Positions 8,608-16,392 of a stretch of 64,000 nucleotides of DNA are shown piece after piece (the stretch's first letter is position 1; every line of letters begins with the position of its first letter). The notes under the pieces were generated by a model that worked only from the letters and a program-made list of their open reading frames with translations, made no database searches and was not told where the DNA came from. This DNA is from SIG589 sp964566175 (lineage in GTDB: Bacteria; Bacillota; Clostridia; Oscillospirales; Acutalibacteraceae). The translations under genes were made by a program, and so were the position numbers. The stretch covers positions 1 through 64,000 of the forward strand of contig CAZMHU010000001.1 in assembly GCA_964566175.1 (NCBI GenBank), written 5' to 3'.

Positions 8608-8646
8608 TTTCAAAAACCTCCAAAATATTGTTTGGCACACGGCCAA

Positions 8647-8667
8647 ACTGTTTTCACTGAGAACAGT
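8647..8667 (-). promoter_or_regulatory. Hairpin in the HU mRNA leader
   Basis: A 6-bp inverted repeat (ACTGTT with AACAGT, 9-base loop) in the untranslated leader about 40 bp upstream of the HU start. It could affect stability or translation of the HU mRNA; no known leader family is recognised. Confidence 0.4.
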
Positions 8668-8699
8668 GCTTTTGGGACAAGCCCCGCACCGCTTTACTT

Positions 8700-8728
8700 A
8701 ATTTACCACACTTGTAAAAAAAAATCAA
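8700..8728 (-). promoter_or_regulatory. Promoter of the HU gene
   Basis: On the minus strand TTGATT (8723-8728), a 17-bp spacer that includes a run of T, and TAAATT (8700-8705). The leader would be about 85 nt. Confidence 0.7.
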
Positions 8729-8793
8729 GTGCCATTATCATTTTTATCGTGATTTTTACAAGATGTGGAAAACTTTTATAAACATTAACCATA

Positions 8794-10476
8794 TTATCTA
8801 TGTTTTTTTGCCTTTTCTAACAATAAAATTAACTTTTCACCCCGCGGCAAATTTAAAATATCTTCCCTTGTTATAATGCCGAAAACAAAAACCGCCGACA
8901 TATATACAACTGCCGCCGCGAGGATAGCAAGGAGTGTTGCCGCAGACGAAGTAAAAAACAGGCAAATAATATATGCCGTTGCGCCGCAAAGCAGTGCCGC
9001 CGAAAGGGGTTTTATTATATCCACTTTAAGGTTCGGCTTTATTTTTGTCACCCGCACAAGGCATATAAAATTCAGCACAAATATAAATGCGAAACAGCAA
9101 AGCGTGCCGTATGCCGCACCGAGCACATTAACGCGCTCGATACCGACCGTAATCAAGTTTACCGCGATTTTTACAATCATACCGAAAAGGAGATTTATTA
9201 CGGGAATTTTCTCCTTTCCCACCGCCTGCAACATACTTATAAGCGGCATTGAAAGTCCCGCAAAAATCGCGGAAATGCCGTATATCGCGAGCATCGGCGC
9301 ACCGATTTCCACCGAAGCGGTACTCTTATAAAGAAGTGACATAATCCGCGGGGAGAGCGCGGTCATTCCTATTCCCGCAGGCATAACGACAAGCGCCGTC
9401 AGCCGTAATACAGAGTCAATACATTTTTTTATATTTTCTCTGTTCGCCCCCTGCGACCAAAGTCCCGAAAGAACGGGAATGGCACTCACTCCAAACATAC
9501 CCGCAAGTGTCGGAACAAGGTTGAATATTGTATATGCTTTACTGCGAACACCGTAAAGAAACGTCGACATTGCGGCATTATCAAGCACCTCACCCGACAC
9601 AAATTCATAATCAACTACCGATGACGCATATAACATTCGCAGTCCGTCGCCTGCCCTCTCAACCAAACGTCCGAGTTGCCATTTAACGGTGACAACATCT
9701 ACAAACGCCGCCAGATTTCCGACGAGCGAGCCGATTACAACCGGCACAGCAAACAAGAAAAGCGCTTTTCGAATTTCGGAAGACCTTTCTCCGTCATCAA
9801 CGGACAGAGTCGGCTTTTCACCCTTAAAACGGCGGTAAAAAGCCATATATACCGCCCCAAAAAGCGTTCCGAGCGTTACTCCGGTTATAGCCGCCGCGGC
9901 GGCAATAGAGGCGCTTTTTCCGCTTTTTACCGCAAATGCGGCAAGTGTATAGCCGAAACAAAGTTTGCAAAGGGCCTCAATAAGTGATGTTACGGCAACC
10001 GGAGTCATATTTTGCTTTCCCTCAAAATATCCTCTGTACGCCGAAACAATAAAGCATATAAGCATTGCGGGGGCAACAGCCAAAATACCGTAAAGGGTAT
10101 TTCCCGTAGGGTCGGTCAATTTTACGAACACACCCGACAGAGCAACCGTTGCCGCAAGCAACAGCACACCCGCAACCGCAAAACACCTAAGCGACTCAAA
10201 AAAGACCTTTTCGGCGTCGCAAAAACGCCTTTGCGCCGTCCGCTGTGAGACCATTTGCGAAACCGCAACCGGCAAGCCAGTAATGGATATTCCGTAAATC
10301 GGGTAATACAGGTCATACGCCGAAGAATAATATCCGAAGCCGAGGTCGCCGAGTAGATTATTAAGCGGAATTTTAAACAACGCTCCGATAAGTTTTGAGA
10401 GTACCGTTGCCGACAACAATATCACCGCGCCGTATTCGAAACTTTGCTTTCTGCCTCCCCTATTCATTTTCGGCAA
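8794..10476 (-). CDS. SpoVB/MurJ-like polysaccharide or lipid flippase (MOP superfamily)
   Basis: A 560-residue membrane protein with about 14 hydrophobic segments. It starts with a GAVILLSATVLSKLIGALFKIPL segment split by charged loops, the standard opening of the SpoVB/polysaccharide-exporter family. Related proteins flip lipid-linked cell wall or polysaccharide precursors, and SpoVB is needed for the spore cortex. Its place just ahead of HU-yabO-yabP-yabQ corresponds to yabM in Bacillus. The start overlaps the stop of the upstream nucleosidase by 17 bp, indicating co-translation. Substrate is unknown. Confidence 0.88.
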   Translation of the reverse strand: MPKMNRGGRKQSFEYGAVILLSATVLSKLIGALFKIPLNNLLGDLGFGYYSSAYDLYYPIYGISITGLPVAVSQMVSQRTAQRRFCDAEKVFFESLRCFAVAGVLLLAATVALSGVFVKLTDPTGNTLYGILAVAPAMLICFIVSAYRGYFEGKQNMTPVAVTSLIEALCKLCFGYTLAAFAVKSGKSASIAAAAAITGVTLGTLFGAVYMAFYRRFKGEKPTLSVDDGERSSEIRKALFLFAVPVVIGSLVGNLAAFVDVVTVKWQLGRLVERAGDGLRMLYASSVVDYEFVSGEVLDNAAMSTFLYGVRSKAYTIFNLVPTLAGMFGVSAIPVLSGLWSQGANRENIKKCIDSVLRLTALVVMPAGIGMTALSPRIMSLLYKSTASVEIGAPMLAIYGISAIFAGLSMPLISMLQAVGKEKIPVINLLFGMIVKIAVNLITVGIERVNVLGAAYGTLCCFAFIFVLNFICLVRVTKIKPNLKVDIIKPLSAALLCGATAYIICLFFTSSAATLLAILAAAVVYMSAVFVFGIITREDILNLPRGEKLILLLEKAKKHR

Positions 10477-11176
10477 AAAGCCTGTCGTTATACAGCATTT
10501 GCTTTACGCCCTCAACAACAAGCACGGCAAGTTGAAATTTCTCGTTTTCGTTCATTTCACGATAGGATACAGTTGCATCAGCACCGGCATCGTCCGAAAT
10601 ACGGCGAATTGCAAAAAACGGCACATTCGCCATATGGCAGACCGAAGCGACAGCGGCTGTTTCCATATCGCAACTCATAGGAGCAAAAAGTTCGCAGAGT
10701 TCTTCTCGCAGTGCGGTATCGCTCACAAAGCGGTCACCCGTAACCGCCATACCGTTGCGCGCGCTTTTATAAAGATTTGCAAAATGCTCAAGCAATATGG
10801 GGTCACTCTCGTATATATATTGTTGTGACGGCTTTTCGGCCTTTTTATATCCAAGCGGTGTCAAATCGAAATCATACTCGACATAGCGCGTGCAGAGTGT
10901 CAACTCACCACGCAATATTCCCGACATACCGCCCGAAAGACCTGTATTGAGCATTATTTTGCAACCATTGTCAATAAGGTGCATTGCCGCCGTTGCGGCG
11001 TTTACCTTGCCTATACCGCAACACACAGCATAAAGTTCAATCTCGCGGTCGCCGAATGCAAAACGGAATATATGTCCGTCACGTCCGAAAAACGAGTGCT
11101 CCTCGCCGCCGAGTTCAAGAAGCGGTGCGTATTCCATATCATCGGCTATTACCAAACCAATTTTTAATTTTTCCAT
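10460..11176 (-). CDS. mtn: 5'-methylthioadenosine/S-adenosylhomocysteine nucleosidase-like protein
   Basis: A 238-residue member of the purine nucleoside phosphorylase superfamily. It has the N-terminal IGLVIADDMEY, the CCGIGKVNAA glycine-rich segment, the substrate-binding SCDMETAAVASV and the catalytic-Asp segment RRISDDA. The family hydrolyses MTA and SAH to adenine plus a thioribose product in methyl recycling. A GAGGGG site precedes the ATG. Only 17 bp separate it from the terminator of the upstream zinc-ribbon gene, so its promoter must lie inside that gene or it depends on read-through. Confidence 0.88.
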   Translation of the reverse strand: MEKLKIGLVIADDMEYAPLLELGGEEHSFFGRDGHIFRFAFGDREIELYAVCCGIGKVNAATAAMHLIDNGCKIMLNTGLSGGMSGILRGELTLCTRYVEYDFDLTPLGYKKAEKPSQQYIYESDPILLEHFANLYKSARNGMAVTGDRFVSDTALREELCELFAPMSCDMETAAVASVCHMANVPFFAIRRISDDAGADATVSYREMNENEKFQLAVLVVEGVKQMLYNDRLFAENE

Positions 11177-11193
11177 AATTCCCCTCGCAGTTT

Positions 11194-11217
11194 AAAAGGC
11201 ACCCGCGGGTGCCTTTT
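11194..11217 (-). terminator. Intrinsic terminator after the zinc-ribbon gene
   Basis: A 24-base perfect palindrome, A/T at both ends and GC-rich in the centre, so it can fold with a tail of T on either strand. It lies directly after the stop of the gene at 11219. Confidence 0.85.
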
Positions 11218-11218
11218 A

Positions 11219-11596
11219 TTATTGTTCGTTTTCTGCTTTTGTTAAATCCTCGCCGCAGGCATAGCAAAAATGTGCGTTCGAAACATTTGCTATTCCGCAG
11301 TTGTGACAAAACTTTTTGCCCTGTGCTTTAAGCACATCGTTCTTTGCGGTCTCGATTTCCTTCTGCTTTGCGACAATCTCCTCTGCCAAAGCCTTCGCCT
11401 CTGCAGTGGGTTCTGTGCCCGCGTTTATAAACTCCAATGCAACTTTTCCGAGTTCCTCAAAGGATCTTGAAATCTTTGACTCCATAGAAGCGATGTCAAA
11501 CTTCTGCTTTTGGATTGAAACAGCCTCGTTGGTCTTCTTGTACGCAACATCGATTGCACCCTTTGTTTTATTTATAACGTCTTCAAAAAAATCCAT
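11219..11596 (-). CDS. Helical zinc-ribbon protein of unknown function
   Basis: A 125-residue soluble protein. The N-terminal two thirds are predicted helical and coiled (DFFEDVINKTKGAIDVAYKK, FEELGKVALEFINAG). The C-terminus carries a double-CxxC zinc ribbon (CHNCGIANVSNAHFCYACG). The function is unknown; similar small proteins are common in clostridia. It has its own strong promoter and terminator, so it is a single-gene transcript. AAAGGAG precedes the ATG. Confidence 0.85.
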   Translation of the reverse strand: MDFFEDVINKTKGAIDVAYKKTNEAVSIQKQKFDIASMESKISRSFEELGKVALEFINAGTEPTAEAKALAEEIVAKQKEIETAKNDVLKAQGKKFCHNCGIANVSNAHFCYACGEDLTKAENEQ

Positions 11597-11629
11597 AACA
11601 AATCTCCTTTTCTAAGAGTTGTATAGTAT

Positions 11630-11658
11630 ATTATAACACGAAAATATTAACAATTCAA
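11630..11658 (-). promoter_or_regulatory. Promoter of the zinc-ribbon gene
   Basis: On the minus strand TTGAAT (11653-11658), a 17-bp spacer and a perfect TATAAT (11630-11635). The -35 box overlaps the last codons of hemZ. Confidence 0.8.
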
Positions 11659-13122
11659 GAACGTGCTGTAAAACCTGTCGATACCCTCTTTGCGCTTTAT
11701 AAGTTCATCAAAGCGGTTGATGTATTCATAGGGATATTTAAAATTGAAAATACGTTCAATATAGTTTCCGTCGGGCTCTTTGAGTTTCGTGACACCCGAT
11801 GCGCCGCACGCAAGAATTGTATGTGTTTCGTCCATAATATATACGTTGTATAGACATTCGCACCCTATCTTTGAATAACCGACGTTTTCAAGATTGCCGA
11901 CCGTTTTGCTCTGCCTATACATATAGTACGGTAAAATTTTGTTTTTGACAAGCACTTCCCTTGCGGTATCAACCATATTCGCTGCGGAATTTCCGTTTTC
12001 GGCACTCGGCAATGCCCCGCCCGCCGACAGAAAAGATGCGCGTTTCATTGCAAGCGAATGTACCGTTACACTTTCGGGAGAGAGTGCGACGATTTTCGAA
12101 AGTGTTTCGCTGAAACTTTCCTCGGTATCAAACGGCAGACCCGCTATCAAGTCCATATTTATATTATCAAACCCGCACTCTCGCGCAAGAGAGAAAGCCT
12201 CTTCTGTATCTTTTGCTGTGTGGCGTCTGCCTATTGCCGCAAGAACATCGTCGTTCATCGTCTGCGGATTTATGCTTATTCGCGTTGTACCCACATTCAA
12301 AAGCGCTTGCAGTTTTTCCCTCGTTATTGTATCGGGACGCCCCGCCTCGACAGTGAACTCACGCAAATTCGACAAATCAAAACACTCGCAAACCGTGCCC
12401 AAAACTTTTGACAGTTGCTCGGGTGAAAGAGTTGTCGGCGTACCGCCGCCCATATATATCGTTTCAAGGCGCAAATTGTTCCTTTTTGCGATTTCGGCGG
12501 TAATTTCAAGTTCCCTGCAGAGCAGTTCAACATACGGCTCTATAAGTTTTTTTGCGTTCTCAACCGAATGTGATACAAAAGAGCAATAAGAGCATCTGCT
12601 GGGGCAGAACGGTATCGCTATATACAGGCTGAAAGAGTCACGCCGAGAAAGTGAAACGATTTTTTCTTCACTGAGCCTTGTTTCCTTGCAAAGTGAAAGT
12701 TTTTTATCAGAAACAAGAAGTTCGTTTCTGAAATATCTGTCGGCATCCTGCTCACCGTTTGCAAGGCACAAGCGTGAATAGAGTTTCGCCGGACGGACAC
12801 CTGTGAGTATTCCCCAAGGCGGCATATAACCTGTAATATCGCGAAAACAATAAAGCAGTTGGGTTGCAAGCACGCGCTCGCAATCGTTTTCAAAATCGTC
12901 ACTGCCGTTTATCACGTAATCCGTATGCTCCGAAAACTTTCCGTCCAACGCAAGCGAAGCATAAAGTTTTGTGCGGTCGTCGCCCTTTTCAAGCAAAGCC
13001 ACCGCGCAGAGTTCCCCCTGCTTTCGCTCATCGGTGATTTCTATCTTCTCAAACGGAAGATATATTCGGCAAAGTTTTTCAAGTTCGTATTTAAATTTAT
13101 TATTTATAACCGATAAAATCAT
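11647..13122 (-). CDS. hemZ: Coproporphyrinogen III oxidase-like radical SAM protein HemZ
   Basis: A 491-residue radical SAM enzyme. An N-terminal region of about 160 residues precedes the iron-sulfur motif CPSRCSYCSF (CxxxCxxC), then MGGGTPTTL and the GRPDTI segment typical of HemN/HemZ proteins. HemZ-type proteins are annotated as oxygen-independent coproporphyrinogen dehydrogenases, but many related proteins are haem chaperones, and no other haem genes are in the window. It is last in the recJ-relA-dtd-MBL-hemZ operon, 3 bp behind the MBL hydrolase gene. Confidence 0.88.
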   Translation of the reverse strand: MILSVINNKFKYELEKLCRIYLPFEKIEITDERKQGELCAVALLEKGDDRTKLYASLALDGKFSEHTDYVINGSDDFENDCERVLATQLLYCFRDITGYMPPWGILTGVRPAKLYSRLCLANGEQDADRYFRNELLVSDKKLSLCKETRLSEEKIVSLSRRDSFSLYIAIPFCPSRCSYCSFVSHSVENAKKLIEPYVELLCRELEITAEIAKRNNLRLETIYMGGGTPTTLSPEQLSKVLGTVCECFDLSNLREFTVEAGRPDTITREKLQALLNVGTTRISINPQTMNDDVLAAIGRRHTAKDTEEAFSLARECGFDNINMDLIAGLPFDTEESFSETLSKIVALSPESVTVHSLAMKRASFLSAGGALPSAENGNSAANMVDTAREVLVKNKILPYYMYRQSKTVGNLENVGYSKIGCECLYNVYIMDETHTILACGASGVTKLKEPDGNYIERIFNFKYPYEYINRFDELIKRKEGIDRFYSTFLNC

Positions 13123-13125
13123 ATT

Positions 13126-13743
13126 CTAAAATTCCTGACAGTATGGATTGTAACTTTTTTCGTAATAAAGCGTTGTAGGTGAGTTGTGACCGGGATAGAC
13201 GGTATAATCTCCGTCGGTTTCAAAAAGTTTTTTAAGTGAATTTTTAAGTTGAGTTGCGTTGCCTGTCGGGAAATCGGTTCTGCCCGCACCAAGGCGGAAA
13301 AGAGTATCACCGCTGAAAATCGCATTTTCAACGATAAAGCAAACCGAACCCACCGTGTGTCCGGGGGTATGAACAACTTTTACGGTAATATCCCCAACGT
13401 GCAACACATCGCCATCGTGCAGAAGTTTATCCGACGTAAAGGGCGTATGTATAACGCCGAACATATTACCGAGACTGTCGGCTGTGCTTTCAAATCCGCA
13501 AGCATCGAATTCGTGCACCGCAACCTCCGCTCCCGAAAGCACACGAGCCTCATACATTCCCGCAATATGGTCAAAATGGCGATGTGTTGCCAAAATGAGC
13601 ATCTGCTTTGTGCGGCTTTCTTCAATAAAAGTGCTGACGGCATCACTCACCGTGAAAACATCAATAAGCAGAGCGGCAGTGTCTGTGGATACCATATAAC
13701 AGTTTGCGCCGAACTCTCCTTGCTGTTCTGTTTTAATATTCAT
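13126..13743 (-). CDS. MBL-fold metallo-hydrolase (glyoxalase II-like)
   Basis: A 205-residue metallo-beta-lactamase-fold hydrolase. The metal-binding motif is THRHFDHIAG (HxHxDH type with Arg at the second variable position), followed by HTPGHTVGSVCF, the SGDTLF aspartate and the YPGHNSPTT histidine. The order matches small hydroxyacylglutathione hydrolase-like proteins; the substrate is unknown. I chose the ATG at 13743 because TGGAG lies about 8 bases upstream and the gene then starts right after the dtd stop. It is part of the relA operon. Confidence 0.88.
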   Translation of the reverse strand: MNIKTEQQGEFGANCYMVSTDTAALLIDVFTVSDAVSTFIEESRTKQMLILATHRHFDHIAGMYEARVLSGAEVAVHEFDACGFESTADSLGNMFGVIHTPFTSDKLLHDGDVLHVGDITVKVVHTPGHTVGSVCFIVENAIFSGDTLFRLGAGRTDFPTGNATQLKNSLKKLFETDGDYTVYPGHNSPTTLYYEKSYNPYCQEF

Positions 13744-13744
13744 A

Positions 13745-14200
13745 TCATTTACTCCATATATCAGTATCAAGTGTTATTGTAACAGGTCCGTCACCGCACA
13801 TATTAACCGTCATATCCGCGCCGAAAACGCCCGTTTCAACCTGCCTTACGCCGAAATCTTTAAGGCATTTGCAATAATACTCGTAAAGTCTGTCGGCATT
13901 TGTCGGTTCCATTGCGTTGACAAACGACGGGCGGTTGCCTTTTTTTACATCGGCGCAGAGCGTAAAGTTTGAAACAACCAATGCGCCGCCGTTTATATCA
14001 AGCAACGATAAATTCATTTTATCGTCGGCATCGCAAAAAACGCGAAGTGCCGCGGTTTTATGTGCAAGCAGTTCCGCCTCGGTTTCGGTATCGCCGCCGT
14101 AAACACCGAGCAGTATGAGAAAACCGTGTTCCGTTTTTCCGACACATTCGCCGTCCACGGTAACCGATGCGTTTTTTACACGCTGTATAATAGCCTTCAT
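13745..14200 (-). CDS. dtd: D-aminoacyl-tRNA deacylase
   Basis: A 151-residue enzyme that removes D-amino acids (and glycine from tRNA-Ala) wrongly attached to tRNA. The N-terminus MKAIIQRVKNASVTVDGE, the GNRPSFVNAM motif and the cross-subunit DGPVTITLDT motif are diagnostic. The stop of relA abuts its start (14200), the same relA-dtd order as in Bacillus. Confidence 0.96.
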   Translation of the reverse strand: MKAIIQRVKNASVTVDGECVGKTEHGFLILLGVYGGDTETEAELLAHKTAALRVFCDADDKMNLSLLDINGGALVVSNFTLCADVKKGNRPSFVNAMEPTNADRLYEYYCKCLKDFGVRQVETGVFGADMTVNMCGDGPVTITLDTDIWSK

Positions 14201-16392
14201 TACTGATTTATCCTTTCAACCAAATATACTCCCGGCAATTTCCCGAGACGTGCTATAATTGTTTTCAAATGCTCAACGCCTGCGGTTTTGAGGGTTATCT
14301 GAACAAGGCAACTGCCGTTTTTAACACTGCGCGCGTTGATTGCGTGAACCGTAACCTTCATATTGAAAAGTGCGGCGGTGACATCAAGCACAACGCCGTC
14401 ACGGTCGACACTTGAGAGTTGAAGAGTTGCTATGAAACTTTCGCTTTGAACAGCCGTCCACTTGGCATTTACCCAACGTTCCGGCTCTTCACATTCGGAA
14501 ATATTGCGCGGCACATTGCAGCAATCGCGTTTGTGCACCGAAACACCGTGTCCGCGTGTAATATAGCCGATAATCTCGTCCCCCGGCAAGGGCGAACAGC
14601 ACTTAGGCAATTTTATTAAACAGTTGTCCATTCCCTCAACGACAACGCCGTTTGACGAGTGATGCGTAACAGGTTTTACAACATCTTCAACAGCAACGGG
14701 TTTTGCCGCTTTGATGAGTTTTTGATAATCGTCCTTTATTCTCGGCATTATCTTTGAAAGAACAACGCCGCCGTAACCTATCGCGGCATAAAAATCCTCA
14801 ACCGAGCCGAGGTGCTGTTTCTTTGCAAGTTCCAAAATAAAATCTTGCATTTCGTCTTCGGGCAGGGTAATGCCGTTACGTGCAAACTCGCGCTCAACCT
14901 CGTTTTGTCCGGTTTCGATATTTTCCGCTCTGCGCTCCTTTTTAAACCAACTGCGAATTTTCGACTTCGCCTGATTGGTAACGGCGATTTTAAGCCAGTC
15001 GCGGCTCGGAGCGTGATTTTGCTGATTTGTGGTTAAAATCTCGATGATTTCGCCTGTTTTGATAATGTGGTTAAGCGGAACAATTTTTCCGTCAACCTTA
15101 GCGCCGACCATCTTTATTCCGACTGCCGAATGTATGGCAAAGGCAAAGTCGATAATTGTCGAACCGACAGGCAGGTTTATAACATCACCCTTAGGTGTAA
15201 CAGCAAATACATCTTCTTGCGAGAGGTCGGTCTTTATGGTTTGAATAATATCAACGGCATTTTCTTCATCACGCTGTGACTCCAAAATTTGACGTATCCA
15301 CGAAAGCCTGTCCTCAAGTTTTTTATCACTCTTTTGTATGCCCTCTTTATACTTCCAGTGTGCCGCAATTCCGTATTCGGCGGTGTGGTGCATATCAAAA
15401 GTACGAATTTGGATTTCAAAAGGAATGCCCTCTCGGCTTATAACGGTAGTGTGTAGCGACTGATACATATTCGGCTTCGGGGTTGAGATATAATCCTTAA
15501 ACCTGTTAGGAATCGGTCGGAACATATCGTGCATTATTCCGAGAATATTATAGCAGTCGGCTATGCTGTCGGTGATTATACGCACAGCATATATATCATA
15601 AATTTCGTCAAAGTCCTTGCCCTGAACATACATCTTTCGATAAATGCCGTGTATTGATTTCACGCGGCTCTCAATTGCTATTTCGGTATCGGGCAAAACC
15701 TCGTGCAAATGTGTTTCGATACGCTCGCATATCGTCCTTAAAACCTCTTCCCTTTCCTGTCTGCGAAGAGATAGCGACTGCTCAACTTCGTGATAAGCTA
15801 TAGGATCAAGGTGCATTATCGCAAGGTCTTCAAGTTCCTCTTTTACCGCACGGATACCGAGACGGTGTGCGATAGGTGCGAAAATCTCAAGCGTTTCAAG
15901 CGACTTTTCACGCTGTTTCTTCTCGGTCATCGCATCAAGCGTACGCATATTATGCAGGCGGTCGGCAAGTTTGATTATTATAACGCGGATATCCTCGTTC
16001 ATTGCTATCAGCATTTTGCGAAGATTTTCAGCTTGAAATTCTTCTTTTGAAATAAACTGAATTTTGCCGAGTTTCGTAACGCCTTCAACAAGATTGGCAA
16101 CGGAACTTCCAAACTCCTTTTCGACATCCTCGTGCGTTACGGGTGTATCCTCAATAACATCGTGTAGGAGTGCGGCTTCAATACATTCGCTGTCCATTCC
16201 CATTTTCGCCAAAATTATCGCAACCGAGAGCGGATGAATATAGTATTCCTCGTGAGAAAAGCGATACTGTCCTTTATGCGCCGTTACGCAACATTCATAC
16301 GCGCGTCTTATTGTATCAAGGTCATAAGAATGGTTTTGCTCGCTTAATACGTCGAGTAGTTTTTGATAATCCTTTTCATATACTTCATCCAT
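14200..16392 (-). CDS. relA: Bifunctional (p)ppGpp synthetase/hydrolase RelA/SpoT
   Basis: A 730-residue stringent-response enzyme. The N-terminal HD hydrolase domain is intact (HPLSVAIILAKMG, LLHDVIEDT), followed by the synthetase domain (YDIYAVRII, TPKPNMYQSLHTTV), a TGS domain (VFAVTPKGDVINLPVGST), a zinc-finger/helical region with the CCSPLPGDEIIGYIT segment, and a C-terminal ACT domain. Both activities should be present, as in Bacillus Rel. It overlaps the recJ stop by 8 bp. The apt gene that often sits between recJ and relA is absent. Confidence 0.97.
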   Translation of the reverse strand: MDEVYEKDYQKLLDVLSEQNHSYDLDTIRRAYECCVTAHKGQYRFSHEEYYIHPLSVAIILAKMGMDSECIEAALLHDVIEDTPVTHEDVEKEFGSSVANLVEGVTKLGKIQFISKEEFQAENLRKMLIAMNEDIRVIIIKLADRLHNMRTLDAMTEKKQREKSLETLEIFAPIAHRLGIRAVKEELEDLAIMHLDPIAYHEVEQSLSLRRQEREEVLRTICERIETHLHEVLPDTEIAIESRVKSIHGIYRKMYVQGKDFDEIYDIYAVRIITDSIADCYNILGIMHDMFRPIPNRFKDYISTPKPNMYQSLHTTVISREGIPFEIQIRTFDMHHTAEYGIAAHWKYKEGIQKSDKKLEDRLSWIRQILESQRDEENAVDIIQTIKTDLSQEDVFAVTPKGDVINLPVGSTIIDFAFAIHSAVGIKMVGAKVDGKIVPLNHIIKTGEIIEILTTNQQNHAPSRDWLKIAVTNQAKSKIRSWFKKERRAENIETGQNEVEREFARNGITLPEDEMQDFILELAKKQHLGSVEDFYAAIGYGGVVLSKIMPRIKDDYQKLIKAAKPVAVEDVVKPVTHHSSNGVVVEGMDNCLIKLPKCCSPLPGDEIIGYITRGHGVSVHKRDCCNVPRNISECEEPERWVNAKWTAVQSESFIATLQLSSVDRDGVVLDVTAALFNMKVTVHAINARSVKNGSCLVQITLKTAGVEHLKTIIARLGKLPGVYLVERINQ

